Positions 20,424-30,377 are shown, counted from the first letter of the stretch. The stretch: DNA of 64,000 bases from Melioribacteraceae bacterium (GCA_015493615.1 WGCV01000002.1:122019-186018), one strand, 5' to 3'. The notes: generated by a model not told the origin, from the letters alone. Program-made: numbers and translations.

Positions 20424-20554
20424 TGTAATACAGTCTGCCTTAGGCGGAGATTAGTTCCCCCGCATTTTTTTGCGGGGGAACGGTCAATCTGTGAACGCTA
20501 ATTTTTGCTTTTTCTTTCTCAGATTGCCCGCTCCGCTAAGCAATCTGAGCTACA
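20424..20554. repeat. Repeat C copy 4
   Basis: A 131-bp copy; the left end has drifted to TGTAATACAG while the right end CTGAGCTACA is kept. It ends 6 bp before the stop codon of the DUF2851 gene, so it may also act as that gene's terminator. Confidence 0.85.
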
Positions 20555-20560
20555 TTATTA

Positions 20561-22039
20561 TCATTCAAAAATATTCTCGCCGATTCTGCATTCGAGACAT
20601 TTGTTTTTAGAACAATAACTGCGATAAAGATCGAGCATTCCCTGCACAAAAACAGTTCTGTGAGTTAGATTTTCCAAACCGATTACATTGGCAATATCAT
20701 CTACGAGCGAATACTCACTCTTCTGTGTATAAAGATTATATATTTTCAGAACTTTACGAAGATGCTCCGCCAAACCGAATATCTGAAAATACAAAGCGAG
20801 TATCGGAAGCGCAACATTTACAATTATTTCATCGGCGCGCGATAGTCCGACAAAATAATGAATTTCGGTTTTTGCTTTTTTATAAAAAGTAAAATGATTT
20901 TTCCAAAATCCGAAAGACTTAACAATAAAGGCGCTGCGAAGCCGTTTCATCATTTCAGTCAATGATATATCGGAACCGATTAAGTTTATAAGAGAAGAAA
21001 CAAAATTATCAGCTACGATACTTTTAATAAAACTGCTTCCCGCCGCTATTCTTATGGTCGGAAAATTCTGCGGACGCATTTTAAAAAACTGCCAATCCGT
21101 CTCATCCAAATATTCGCTGTCGTAAAGTCCGTTCAGCTCGGTCCACCGTTTTGACAGCTCCTTCTGGTATTTGGCTGCAGATTCATCTTCGGTTGCGGCG
21201 GGAGTTTCAAAAATTCCGCTGACTCTAAACAAAACAGCTTGAATTTTAAGAACAAAATCATCGTCATTCCCGATTTTCCTTAAAAAATCCAGATTAGCCA
21301 ACTCCGCGAGTTTTCTCATGGAGTTTTTATTTTTTGTATAACCTAACGCCTCAAAAAGGAACTCGTAAAAAAGTTGTTCCCACAATTCTTTTTTAGTAAA
21401 ATCTTCGCGGTGAAAATCTTTCTTCTCATACTCGGGGGGCAAGTCATAATTTACTTTCGGCTCGCTCAAAAGTTTTTCATCCAAGTATTTCAGCTCAAGC
21501 AAACGATGAAAAAATCTGTTCATTTTTTTCTTGAACCGCTCCATACCCAACTCGGCGATAAATTTTTCCCGCACAAAATAATCAACGGATTGAGCTTCTC
21601 CGGCGCACTTTAAGCGAGATTTCATTTTCGGCTCCGTAAGTTCTTGATTCCGAATTGCATTAACATAATCGGCAGAGACAAAATCTTTCAGAAGCAGACA
21701 AGGTATTTTTCTTCCGCCTTTGGAATAGACGTAAGGATATTTATGCTTGTTATTTAATACAACGTGAAGTATAACATGATTGTAATGACTGTTAATATTA
21801 TGACCGTGCTGTTTCCACCCCGAGTAATCAATGTCTATTTCAACATCGCCTACAAAAATTATATTGCCGATTCTGATTTTTGCATTTTTAAAATCAGGTC
21901 CGGAATTTGAGCTATTTTCCTCTCCAGGAAAAAGCACCTCAATTTCACGATCATCAATAGTACGAAGTGTGTCGTTGAACTCCTGTTTCAGCCAAAGTTG
22001 ATAAAGAGGTTTCTCATATATTTTTTCTTTCTCGCCCAT
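20561..22039 (-). CDS. DUF2851 family protein
   Basis: A 492-residue protein of the DUF2851 family, common in Bacteroidota and of unknown function. The N-terminal part carries the family hallmarks GPDFKNAKIRIGN and VGDVEIDIDYSGWKQHGH (about 45-78). The C-terminus has a cysteine cluster (CSKNKCLECRIG) that could bind metal or an Fe-S cluster. It overlaps pyrF by 26 bp and is the last gene of the shape/pyrimidine chain. No enzymatic function can be assigned. Confidence 0.8.
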   Translation of the reverse strand: MGEKEKIYEKPLYQLWLKQEFNDTLRTIDDREIEVLFPGEENSSNSGPDFKNAKIRIGNIIFVGDVEIDIDYSGWKQHGHNINSHYNHVILHVVLNNKHKYPYVYSKGGRKIPCLLLKDFVSADYVNAIRNQELTEPKMKSRLKCAGEAQSVDYFVREKFIAELGMERFKKKMNRFFHRLLELKYLDEKLLSEPKVNYDLPPEYEKKDFHREDFTKKELWEQLFYEFLFEALGYTKNKNSMRKLAELANLDFLRKIGNDDDFVLKIQAVLFRVSGIFETPAATEDESAAKYQKELSKRWTELNGLYDSEYLDETDWQFFKMRPQNFPTIRIAAGSSFIKSIVADNFVSSLINLIGSDISLTEMMKRLRSAFIVKSFGFWKNHFTFYKKAKTEIHYFVGLSRADEIIVNVALPILALYFQIFGLAEHLRKVLKIYNLYTQKSEYSLVDDIANVIGLENLTHRTVFVQGMLDLYRSYCSKNKCLECRIGENIFE

Positions 22040-22847
22040 CTTTCATTTCCAATAAATCCGCAACTGTTTTATTGAGCAACTCAATTTTGTTCCTCGTTTT
22101 TTCAGCGAATAATTTTGTACTGTCCAAATATATTAAACCTCTGCTTATATTAATAATAAAATTATTCTTCTTTTCATCGGTAAAGATTTTAACAATCTCC
22201 TCCAAACTCCCTCCCTGCGCCCCTACTCCGGGAAGAAGCGTTAAAGCGCCTCCGAGAAGATGCAGATTTTTTCTCAGCTCGTCAGGGTTCGTAGCTCCGA
22301 ATACAAAGCCAATATTGTCACCCCACGTTCGGCTCTTTTTAATTATTTCCTGATACAAAAAACTTCCGTCCGCCAATCTGAGTTTTTCAAAATCTTTAGC
22401 TCCCGAATTGCTAGTAAGCGCCAGCACAAAATTAATTTTATCCCGATAATCGACAAATGGTTTCGCCGAATCGAACCCCATTAACGGATTTATTGTCGAA
22501 GCGTCAAATTTATAATAATCAAATTGCTCGCGCGCATACATTTCAGCGGTGTTCCCGATATCGCCTCTCTTAGCGTCGCCGATAACTGGAACTTCTTCGG
22601 GAATTAATTCAATTGTTTCTAATAAATTTTCAACTCCTGCAGAACCTGACGCTTCGTAAAACGCCAGATTAATTTTGTACGCGCACGCTTCTCTCCTAGT
22701 AGCTTCGATAATGGCTTTGTTAAATTCAACAATCGGATTTTTCGTCTCCGACAGATGACTCGGTATTTTTCGTATATCGGTATCAAGCCCGACGCAGATA
22801 TGTTTTCCTTCTAAAAATTTATTCTTAAATTTTTCCGAAGCGTCCAT
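22014..22847 (-). CDS. pyrF: Orotidine 5'-phosphate decarboxylase (type 2)
   Basis: A 277-residue OMP decarboxylase, the last step of UMP synthesis. It belongs to the longer type 2 subfamily: ICVGLDTDIRKIP near the start, the catalytic Lys-Asp pattern in IGDAKRGDIGNTA (about 93-105), and GVGAQGG in the phosphate loop. The start codon shares one base with the rodA stop, so it is coupled to the cell-shape genes. Confidence 0.93.
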   Translation of the reverse strand: MDASEKFKNKFLEGKHICVGLDTDIRKIPSHLSETKNPIVEFNKAIIEATRREACAYKINLAFYEASGSAGVENLLETIELIPEEVPVIGDAKRGDIGNTAEMYAREQFDYYKFDASTINPLMGFDSAKPFVDYRDKINFVLALTSNSGAKDFEKLRLADGSFLYQEIIKKSRTWGDNIGFVFGATNPDELRKNLHLLGGALTLLPGVGAQGGSLEEIVKIFTDEKKNNFIINISRGLIYLDSTKLFAEKTRNKIELLNKTVADLLEMKDGRERKNI

Positions 22848-24070
22848 TAAGTATGCTCCTTTTTATCTCTGTAAAAACTCATTACAATTGCAATCATACT
22901 GACATTAACTATCAGCGCTGTTCCGCCGTAGCTCATAAAGGGAAGCGGAATTCCAATAACAGGCGCAAGTCCGATATTCATACCGATATTTATAAAAAAG
23001 TGAACCAGCAAAGTGGTGAGAAATCCGATTGTTACCAATCCGGCAAATGAATCCTTTTGTTTAAGCGCGATTCTTAAAAGACGAAAAAACAATATTGAGA
23101 AAAGCAGAATCACAATAAAAGAGCCGATAAACCCGAACTCCTCGCCTATCACGGAAAAAATAAAATCAGTCCATTGTTCCGGAATAAAACGGAGCTGCGT
23201 CTGCGAACCGTGCAAAAATCCTTTACCTAATATTCCGCCGGAACCTACCGCCGTCTGAGCCTGAATGGCATTGTAGCCGGAACCGTATGGATCCGAAAGA
23301 GGATTAAGAAAAGTCATGATTCGCTTCTGCTGATGCGGCTTTAATAATTTTACACCGAGGTCAAAAAGAAATATTGATGCCAAATTAATTATGAAAATAG
23401 TCAAACTCAGGAACAAATCTTTTTTAAAAAGAAAAAGAAGAACCACAAGAGCAAGAAATCCTACAAGAGCGGCAACCGTTCCGAAAAATGAGAGAAAGAC
23501 TATAACCGCCGGTGAGAGAATAACGAAAAGTCCGAACAAATCTATTCCGGCCCAAAAAAGAACGGAAAGAAGAATTACAACGTAAACAATAGCGGTACCC
23601 ATATCCGGCTCTGCTAAAATTAAAAGAACGGGAAACAATCCGAAAAAAAGCGCAATCGCCAAATCTCGCAAATTATCCAACTTAACATTGCTTTGTGAAA
23701 GCCAATATGCAAGCATAAAAATTGTTCCGATTTTACCAATCTCCGAAGGCTGAAATCCGATTGGTCCAAAACTTAGCCAGCTTCTTGCCCCGTAAACCGT
23801 ATGCCCCGAAAGAAGCACAAAAACAAGCGCGAGAAGAGTGATAATATAAATCGGTATAGATAAAAGCTTAAAATATTGGGCGCGTATAAAATATATTACA
23901 AAAAAGAATAGCAGAGAAACGGCGGCAAACGTAAGCTGCTTAAAGTAATTTGTTGATGCCATATTTTCCGTTGCGCTGAATATTGCAACTAACCCGATAA
24001 TTATAAGCGCAAGCATCGAGCCGAAAAGCCAGTAGTCGAATCTATCCGAAACTTTATACTTGATTTTCAT
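22847..24070 (-). CDS. rodA: RodA peptidoglycan glycosyltransferase
   Basis: A 407-residue SEDS-family membrane protein with about ten helices. It polymerises glycan strands from lipid II together with PBP2 during lateral wall growth. The segment ARSWLSFGPIGFQPSE and the C-terminal GIPLPFMSYGGTALI are SEDS hallmarks. It overlaps mrdA by 4 bp (ATGA) and pyrF by 1 bp. Confidence 0.94.
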   Translation of the reverse strand: MKIKYKVSDRFDYWLFGSMLALIIIGLVAIFSATENMASTNYFKQLTFAAVSLLFFFVIYFIRAQYFKLLSIPIYIITLLALVFVLLSGHTVYGARSWLSFGPIGFQPSEIGKIGTIFMLAYWLSQSNVKLDNLRDLAIALFFGLFPVLLILAEPDMGTAIVYVVILLSVLFWAGIDLFGLFVILSPAVIVFLSFFGTVAALVGFLALVVLLFLFKKDLFLSLTIFIINLASIFLFDLGVKLLKPHQQKRIMTFLNPLSDPYGSGYNAIQAQTAVGSGGILGKGFLHGSQTQLRFIPEQWTDFIFSVIGEEFGFIGSFIVILLFSILFFRLLRIALKQKDSFAGLVTIGFLTTLLVHFFINIGMNIGLAPVIGIPLPFMSYGGTALIVNVSMIAIVMSFYRDKKEHT

Positions 24071-25842
24071 TTTACCCGCCGCGCCTTTTTGTGAAGCATA
24101 TTTCGCAGATATGTTCTGATAATTTTATGCGCAACCGGAGCCGCATGGGTAGAACCGTAACCGGCATTCTCGATTACTACAGCCACTGCTATCTTTGGAT
24201 TATCAGCGGGTGCGTATGCGATAAAAATAGCATGATTTTCTCCATGCGGATTCTGAGCCGTACCGGTTTTACCCGCAATCGGAATATAAGCGTCTTTAAT
24301 ATTTGTCGCGGTGCCTTCGCCGTTTACGACTTCAAACATTCCTTTTTTTACTATCGCCAAATCGTTTTTATTCAAATTAATTTTTACACTGTCAAAAGAA
24401 AAAGGGTGAAACGCGTTGGTTTTATTATCAATAAATCCCTTGGCAAGATGAGGAACAACCGTTTTGCCTCCGCTGGCTAAAAGCGCGGTATATTTTGCAA
24501 GCTGAAGCGGAGTAACCGAAACTTCTCCCTGCCCTATGCTTAAACTTAACAGAAGTCCTTTGTTCCATCTGTGCCGTCCGTAACGTTTGTTGTAATACGC
24601 TGAATCCGGCAGCAATCCTTTTTTTTCTTCGTAAATATCAATGTGAGTTTTCCTTCCGAAACCGAACCTTCTCGTAAAATCAAGCCAGGGCGCAAAGCCC
24701 ATCTTGAGGAAAAGCAAATAGTAGTATGTATTGCACGATTCTTCAATAGACTTTACCATATTAACCTTTCCGTGCACATGATCGCAGCCGAAAAACCTGT
24801 CGCCGTACTGCAAACCCCCTTTACAGATAATTGTAGTCCTCGGTGTAACGCTTTTGGCAGACAATCCGGCAAGCGCTTCCAAAGGTTTTATAGTGCTGCC
24901 CGGCGGGTATGCCGACATAGTGGCTCGATTAAAAAGGGGTTTATCCTTATTGAAAACTATTGCTCGCCATTCCGACGGACTGGCAACGGAAAGTTTGGAA
25001 AGACTGAAAGTAGGCGCGCTTGCCATTGCGATTATCTCCCCTGTTTTCGGATCAATCGCCACAATCGCTCCTTTTTTTCCCTTGAGCGCATTTTCCGCGG
25101 CTATCTGGGTTTTCTTGTCTATTGATAAAACAATATCGTCCCCTTTCTCGGGCGGAACATCCATTGCGCCGTTACGGAAATCCCGGATGTACTGCTGCCT
25201 GGAATTTACGACTACCAGCTTTTTCCCCTTTTTTCCTCTAAGATACTTTTCGTAATATTTTTCAATTCCGCTGGCTCCGATTTCGTCTCCGCCGACATAT
25301 TCACCCTTGGTATTTTTTAACTCGTCCGCCGTAATCTCCTGAAGATAACCGAATATGTGCGCTCCGTTTACTCCGTATGCGTAATCCCGCTTCGGCACAA
25401 ATTCCACTTTCACTCCGGTTAACTCGTCGCCGTATTCATTTACTCCGCTTACAACATCAAAAGGAATATCCCTGCGGACAATAATCGGTTTAAATTTGGA
25501 ATACTTTCTTTTCGCGCGTACTATTTCAAGTTTAGTCTCTTTTGAAAATTCCAGCAGTTTCCCGAAACGGGTAAAAGAAGACGTATCAAAGTAAGCCGGA
25601 ATAACTACCAGGTTATACGACGGTTTATTCCCCACGAGTAAATTAAAATTTCTGTCAAAAATTACTCCGCGCGGAGCTGCGACCGGAAGAGCTTTAACGC
25701 TGTTCTCGTTTGCTTTAATCTTAAATTTTCCGCTGTTTAAAATCTGAATTCTAATTAACTGCAGAGTAAGAGCCGTAACAATTATCAGAATTGTGGAGAA
25801 ATAAATGGAATACCGGAGAGCTTTTCCTTCCTCATTACTCAT
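24067..25842 (-). CDS. mrdA: Penicillin-binding protein 2
   Basis: A 591-residue class B PBP with an N-terminal membrane anchor (about 10-30), a pedestal/dimerisation domain and a C-terminal transpeptidase. The three active-site motifs are intact: SxxK in PPGSTIKPLEA, SxN in ESCNTYY and KTG in AGKTGTAQNPHG. It cross-links peptidoglycan as the RodA partner in the elongasome. It overlaps mreD by 8 bp. Confidence 0.94.
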   Translation of the reverse strand: MSNEEGKALRYSIYFSTILIIVTALTLQLIRIQILNSGKFKIKANENSVKALPVAAPRGVIFDRNFNLLVGNKPSYNLVVIPAYFDTSSFTRFGKLLEFSKETKLEIVRAKRKYSKFKPIIVRRDIPFDVVSGVNEYGDELTGVKVEFVPKRDYAYGVNGAHIFGYLQEITADELKNTKGEYVGGDEIGASGIEKYYEKYLRGKKGKKLVVVNSRQQYIRDFRNGAMDVPPEKGDDIVLSIDKKTQIAAENALKGKKGAIVAIDPKTGEIIAMASAPTFSLSKLSVASPSEWRAIVFNKDKPLFNRATMSAYPPGSTIKPLEALAGLSAKSVTPRTTIICKGGLQYGDRFFGCDHVHGKVNMVKSIEESCNTYYYLLFLKMGFAPWLDFTRRFGFGRKTHIDIYEEKKGLLPDSAYYNKRYGRHRWNKGLLLSLSIGQGEVSVTPLQLAKYTALLASGGKTVVPHLAKGFIDNKTNAFHPFSFDSVKINLNKNDLAIVKKGMFEVVNGEGTATNIKDAYIPIAGKTGTAQNPHGENHAIFIAYAPADNPKIAVAVVIENAGYGSTHAAPVAHKIIRTYLRNMLHKKARRVK

Positions 25843-26347
25843 TTAACAACTTCTCCGAACCGAATAAAAGAAACGGAATTGCAAAGACCGCCGTATAAAT
25901 ACCGGATAACAACCCGTAGAAAAATAATCCGTAAAAAATATTAATCGCGACATTCCCCGCAAGATAGACATAGAAAAACGAATAAACTCCGCCGCTTAAA
26001 ATCGCGACAAATAATAATTTCAGTCCGAATTTTTCTTCATCGAAATATCCTCCGGGGAAAAAAGTAATTATGTAAGCGGTTACAGTCATTGAAAATGCTG
26101 ATGCGCCGATTACTCCTCCCGCGGCAAAATCATAAAGCAGTCCGATAAAAAAACCGAGCAATATCGTTTTGACCTTGGTTAATCTGAGGGAGTAGTAAAG
26201 AAGAAACAGAACCAAAAAATTCGGAGCAATGTAGTCCACCGAAATCAAAGGAACAATTGTCATTTGAAAAACAAATAAAACAATAAAGGCTGCTACGCCT
26301 GAAATAATCTCCTTACTTTTCAAGCTCTTCTCCCCGCGATAGTTCAT
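25835..26347 (-). CDS. mreD: Rod shape-determining protein MreD
   Basis: A 170-residue membrane protein with about five helices; sequence similarity in MreD is low, so the call leans on size, topology and its place between mreC and mrdA. The ATG at 26347 overlaps mreC by 35 bp; no better in-frame start is evident before the first helix. Confidence 0.85.
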   Translation of the reverse strand: MNYRGEKSLKSKEIISGVAAFIVLFVFQMTIVPLISVDYIAPNFLVLFLLYYSLRLTKVKTILLGFFIGLLYDFAAGGVIGASAFSMTVTAYIITFFPGGYFDEEKFGLKLLFVAILSGGVYSFFYVYLAGNVAINIFYGLFFYGLLSGIYTAVFAIPFLLFGSEKLLNE

Positions 26348-27137
26348 TTAACTTATCCGAACTGTTTTTGACGACAAAACAAAATTTGACCTTGCGGAAA
26401 TCAACAAAAGGTTTCACGATAACCTCCGAAAGCAAACCCGAAACCGAGAGATTTTTTCTCGTAACAATTCCAACCGGAATATTATAAACAAACCTGAAAC
26501 TTACCGGAGACGTTACCACGCGGTCCCCGATTAAAATATCGTAATTTGAAGGAATATTTTCGATGTGGAGGTTTAGTCCGTCCCATGCAAGAATGCCGTT
26601 CAATCCGGTTCTTTCAATTTCAACGGCAACCTTGCTTCTCCCGTTCATGAGAGTTCTTACTTTTGAATAATTATTGCCGCACGTTGCGACAATGCCGAGT
26701 AGTCCTTTGTCGGTAATTACATTCATTCCCGGTTTCACCGAATCGGAGAGTCCTCTGTCAATGACGACAAACGACTTGTTCGGGGAAACATCTTTTGCAA
26801 TAATTTCGGCGGACAAAAGGTTCAGGTCGCTTCCCTCCTTAAAAGCAAGCAGCTGTTTCAGACGTTCATTTTCCAATCCGTATTTTCGAAGCAGCGAATT
26901 CCGAAGCATCAACTCCGCATCTCTTGCCCTTAGTTGTTCAACAGATTCTTCCGGAATTGCGGGTGCAAGGATGGAAGAAAACGCGGTATTTAACGCGGCA
27001 AAAACGCCGAAAAAAAATGTTTTGGGATGATCTGATTTTGGCGAAGAACTTACTGAAATTAAGAAAAGACTAACGATTATTAGCGCGGCAAATAAAATAT
27101 GATGCGCCGACTCAAAAAAAAATCTTTTGAAATTCAT
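26313..27137 (-). CDS. mreC: Rod shape-determining protein MreC
   Basis: A 274-residue protein with one N-terminal membrane helix (about 12-30), a short coiled coil (about 65-100) and the periplasmic double beta-barrel MreC domain (about 105-255). It links the MreB cytoskeleton to PBP2 and RodA. Its ATG overlaps the mreB stop by one base. Confidence 0.92.
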   Translation of the reverse strand: MNFKRFFFESAHHILFAALIIVSLFLISVSSSPKSDHPKTFFFGVFAALNTAFSSILAPAIPEESVEQLRARDAELMLRNSLLRKYGLENERLKQLLAFKEGSDLNLLSAEIIAKDVSPNKSFVVIDRGLSDSVKPGMNVITDKGLLGIVATCGNNYSKVRTLMNGRSKVAVEIERTGLNGILAWDGLNLHIENIPSNYDILIGDRVVTSPVSFRFVYNIPVGIVTRKNLSVSGLLSEVIVKPFVDFRKVKFCFVVKNSSDKLNELSRGEELEK

Positions 27138-28162
27138 TAGTAACTTCTTTTACGAATAAACACTCTTGAGTACTCGTTAATATTTTCGACTGCTTTCCCT
27201 ACGCCGCGCACAACCGCGGTCAGCGGGTCTTCCGCAACGTGAACGGGAAGTTCGGTTTCCATCTTAAGTCTCTTGTCCAAACCTTTCAGCAAAGCTCCGC
27301 CGCCGGTCAGCATTATACCTCTGTCAAGCAAATCTGCGGATAATTCAGGCGGAGTTCTTTCAAGCGTCTGCTTAACCGCTTCAACAATCTGAGTAACATT
27401 TTCCGTGAGAGCTTCGCGAATTTCAACCGAACTCACTTCGGTAGTTTTCGGAATTCCGCCGACCAAGTCGCGCCCTTTAACCTGAATCGTAATCTCCTCC
27501 TTTAAGGGAACCGCCGAACCGACTTCACATTTAATAGCCTCAGCCGTTCTTTCGCCAATCAACAGATTATGATTTTTCTTGAAAAACTGCATAATTGCAT
27601 TATTCATTTCGTCGCCGGCAATTCTTACGGATTCCACCTGCACAATTCCCGCAAGCGAGATAACGGCAATCTCCGTAGTTCCGCCGCCTATATCGACAAC
27701 CATATTGCCTACGGACGCGCCCACATCAAGCCCTATTCCGATTGCTGCCGCCATCGGCTCAAAAATAAGATGAACTTCTTTTGCTCCGGCATGCTCCGCG
27801 CTGTCGCGTACCGCGCGTTTTTCAACTTCGGTTACTCCGCTCGGGACGGCGATAACTATTCTCCTCGTGGATAAGGTACTTGAACTGATCTTCTTTATAA
27901 ATGCTCGAATCATTCCTTCGGCAATCTCGAAATCGGCGATTACCCCGTCGCGCATCGGGCGCGATACTCTGATATCGCCGTGCTCGCGTCCGAGAATTTC
28001 TTTGGCTTCATTCCCGATTTTTGTAATTTTTTTTGTAACTCTGTCAAAAGCGACAATGGAAGGTTCGTTTAGTACGATTCCCTTTCCTTTTATGTAGATT
28101 AAGGTATTTGCGGTACCCAAATCCATTGCAATGTCATTCGTCAAAAAATTAAAAAATTTCAC
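27137..28162 (-). CDS. mreB: Rod shape-determining protein MreB
   Basis: A 341-residue bacterial actin. It has phosphate loop 1 (MDLGTANTLIY), the VDIGGGTTE phosphate-2 loop and the adenosine segment LTGGGALL. I start it at the GTG at 28162 (VKFFNFLTNDIAMDLG) because GAGGA lies about 5 bp upstream and this leaves 7 bp after the purH stop. The ATG at 28210 would add 16 non-conserved residues and a 41-bp overlap. It is the first of the mreBCD-mrdA-rodA block. Confidence 0.92.
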   Translation of the reverse strand: MKFFNFLTNDIAMDLGTANTLIYIKGKGIVLNEPSIVAFDRVTKKITKIGNEAKEILGREHGDIRVSRPMRDGVIADFEIAEGMIRAFIKKISSSTLSTRRIVIAVPSGVTEVEKRAVRDSAEHAGAKEVHLIFEPMAAAIGIGLDVGASVGNMVVDIGGGTTEIAVISLAGIVQVESVRIAGDEMNNAIMQFFKKNHNLLIGERTAEAIKCEVGSAVPLKEEITIQVKGRDLVGGIPKTTEVSSVEIREALTENVTQIVEAVKQTLERTPPELSADLLDRGIMLTGGGALLKGLDKRLKMETELPVHVAEDPLTAVVRGVGKAVENINEYSRVFIRKRSY

Positions 28163-28169
28163 AAATTCC

Positions 28170-29687
28170 TCAATGTTTAAAATTTCTGATTCCGGTAAAA
28201 TAGAGCGCAACGCCGCGCTCGTTAGCGGCGTTTATTACTTCTTCGTCCCGTTTGGAACCGCCCGGCTCCACAATAAATTTAACTCCAGCATCGGCAAGAA
28301 CTTCCAGTCCGTCGGGAAACGGGAAAAACGCATCCGAGGAAGCCACGGAATCCGACAAATCATGCCCGTGTTCCTTTGCTTTGGAAACGGCAATTTTTGC
28401 AGAATCCACACGGGACATCTGTCCGGCTCCGATACCGAGGATTTTCATATCCTTGGTAATTGCTATTGCATTGGATTTAACATGCTTTCCGATTATCCAA
28501 GCAAATTTTAAATCGTTAATATAACTCTTTTTCGGTAAAATATTGCTTACCTGACGAAATTCTATCCGATTTGCATCGCTGCCGTCGTAATCTTGAACTA
28601 AAATTCCGCCCGGAATGCTTCTGAATGTTTTTTCAACCGGAGGCAAGCCGAGCAGTTTAAGCAATCTTCTGTTTTTCTTCTTTCTCAATATCTGCAACGC
28701 CGGTTCGGTAAAATCTTTCGCCACAATAATCTCAAGGAAAATCTCATTTAATTTTTCGGCAGTCTCCGCGTCAACAGTACCGTTTACCGAAACAATTCCG
28801 CCGAATGACGAAACCGGATCGCCCGATAGAGCCGCGAGATAAGATTCAAAAACCGTATTCCTCAACGCCGCTCCCGCAGGATTTGTATGTTTAATAATTG
28901 CGACCGCATTTTCCCCCAACTCTTCCGACAGATTTACCGCGGCAATCAAATCGATTATGTTGTTGTATGACAATTCCTTGCCGTGCAGAATCTCGAAATA
29001 ATTTTCAAAATCGCCGTAAATATACGCATCCTGATGCGGATTTTCTCCGTATCTGAGTTTGCGAGTTAACGGAAAATTCAGACGGAGATTCTTCTTCTCC
29101 CCCAAAAAATTTTCCTCAAAGAAATCCGCTATTACAGCGTCGTACTTTGCAGTGTGTGCAAAAGCTTCGGCGGCAAGTTTTTCTCTGAAGTCAAGGGACA
29201 AATTTCCGGAAGCCAATTTTTCGGCAAACTCATTATATTGCTCAGGCGAAGTCAGAACAGAAACAAATTGATAATTTTTTGCCGCGGCGCGAATCAAACT
29301 TGGTCCGCCGATATCGATATTCTCAATTTTATCTTGCAATGTAGCGTCGGATTTTTTCACTACTTCGGGAAAAGGATAAAGATTTACGCAAACTACGTCG
29401 ATAGCGGAAATATTATTTTTCTCCGCTTCCGAAAAATCTTTCTCCGAATCTCTCCGCATCAAAATCCCTCCGAAAATTTCGGGCTGCAGAGTTTTTACTC
29501 TCCCGTTGAAAATTTCAGGAAAGCGGGCAAAATCTTTAACCTCAATCGGCGCTATTCCGGATTCTTTAAGGCGCTTTGCAGTCCCTCCGGTGGAGATAAT
29601 CGAATAACCTGCCTCAATTAAATTTTCGGCAAGTTCCTTAATTCCCGTTTTATCGGAAACGCTTAAAAGAGCATATTTGTTTTTCAT
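28170..29687 (-). CDS. purH: Bifunctional AICAR transformylase/IMP cyclohydrolase
   Basis: A 505-residue bifunctional enzyme for the last two steps of IMP synthesis. The N-terminal cyclohydrolase (MGS-like) domain has SVSDKTGI and STGGTAKRL. The C-terminal transformylase domain has RYGENPHQDA, IKHTNPAGAA and the end GGSKRDEEVINAANE. The stop lies 7 bp before mreB, so purine synthesis and cell shape are in one transcription unit. It overlaps purN by 4 bp. Confidence 0.95.
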   Translation of the reverse strand: MKNKYALLSVSDKTGIKELAENLIEAGYSIISTGGTAKRLKESGIAPIEVKDFARFPEIFNGRVKTLQPEIFGGILMRRDSEKDFSEAEKNNISAIDVVCVNLYPFPEVVKKSDATLQDKIENIDIGGPSLIRAAAKNYQFVSVLTSPEQYNEFAEKLASGNLSLDFREKLAAEAFAHTAKYDAVIADFFEENFLGEKKNLRLNFPLTRKLRYGENPHQDAYIYGDFENYFEILHGKELSYNNIIDLIAAVNLSEELGENAVAIIKHTNPAGAALRNTVFESYLAALSGDPVSSFGGIVSVNGTVDAETAEKLNEIFLEIIVAKDFTEPALQILRKKKNRRLLKLLGLPPVEKTFRSIPGGILVQDYDGSDANRIEFRQVSNILPKKSYINDLKFAWIIGKHVKSNAIAITKDMKILGIGAGQMSRVDSAKIAVSKAKEHGHDLSDSVASSDAFFPFPDGLEVLADAGVKFIVEPGGSKRDEEVINAANERGVALYFTGIRNFKH

Positions 29688-30286
29688 ATCAATCCTTTTT
29701 CCGAGACTATCTGCGCCGCAATATTTAAAACGGTTTCGGGCAAAAGCAGATGCTCAATTTCCAAAACTTTTCCGGCAATTTCTTCGGGAGAAGCGGCATC
29801 GTCAATACGGACTTTTTGCTGAGCGATAATTTTTCCGTGATCGTAAATTTTATCCACATAGTGAACGGTAGCTCCGGAAAACTTATCTCCGTTTTCAAAA
29901 ACCGCTTTGTGAACATTCATTCCGTACATCCCTTTTCCTCCGTATCTCGGAAGGAGCGCCGGATGAATATTTATAATTTTTCCATTAAACTCATCAATAA
30001 AATCATCGGGGATTTTTTTCAAAAACCCGGCGAGAACAACCAAGTGAATATTATTATTGTTTAATGTTTTCGCTAATTCTTTGTATGAAACAGATTTTTC
30101 GGAAGAGGTTGTTGAAACAATAAAAGTCTTAATTCCTTTTTCTCGAGCAAAATCCAATGCAGGGCAGTTTGATTTATTGCCGATCACAAACTTAATTTTT
30201 GGGTAACTTTCATCGGCAATAAACTTATCGTACAACGCGCGAAGGTTTGAACCTCTTCCCGAAACAAAAACTGCAAGATTTATCAT
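29684..30286 (-). CDS. purN: Phosphoribosylglycinamide formyltransferase
   Basis: A 200-residue GAR transformylase using 10-formyl-THF. It starts at ATG 30286 (MINLAVFVSGRGSNLRAL), where the phosphate-binding GRGSN loop follows at the usual distance; an upstream ATG at 30331 adds 15 unlikely residues. Catalytic residues are visible in INIHPALLPRYGG (Asn, His), and the later Asp is in VDKIYDHGKII. First gene of the purN-purH-mre chain. Confidence 0.93.
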   Translation of the reverse strand: MINLAVFVSGRGSNLRALYDKFIADESYPKIKFVIGNKSNCPALDFAREKGIKTFIVSTTSSEKSVSYKELAKTLNNNNIHLVVLAGFLKKIPDDFIDEFNGKIINIHPALLPRYGGKGMYGMNVHKAVFENGDKFSGATVHYVDKIYDHGKIIAQQKVRIDDAASPEEIAGKVLEIEHLLLPETVLNIAAQIVSEKGLI

Positions 30287-30377
30287 AAAATCATTAATTT
30301 TAGGTTTAGAAAAATAGAGAAATAGCTGCACAAATTCAATTTGAAAATCGCTCTAATTTATTAATTTTTAATAATTT

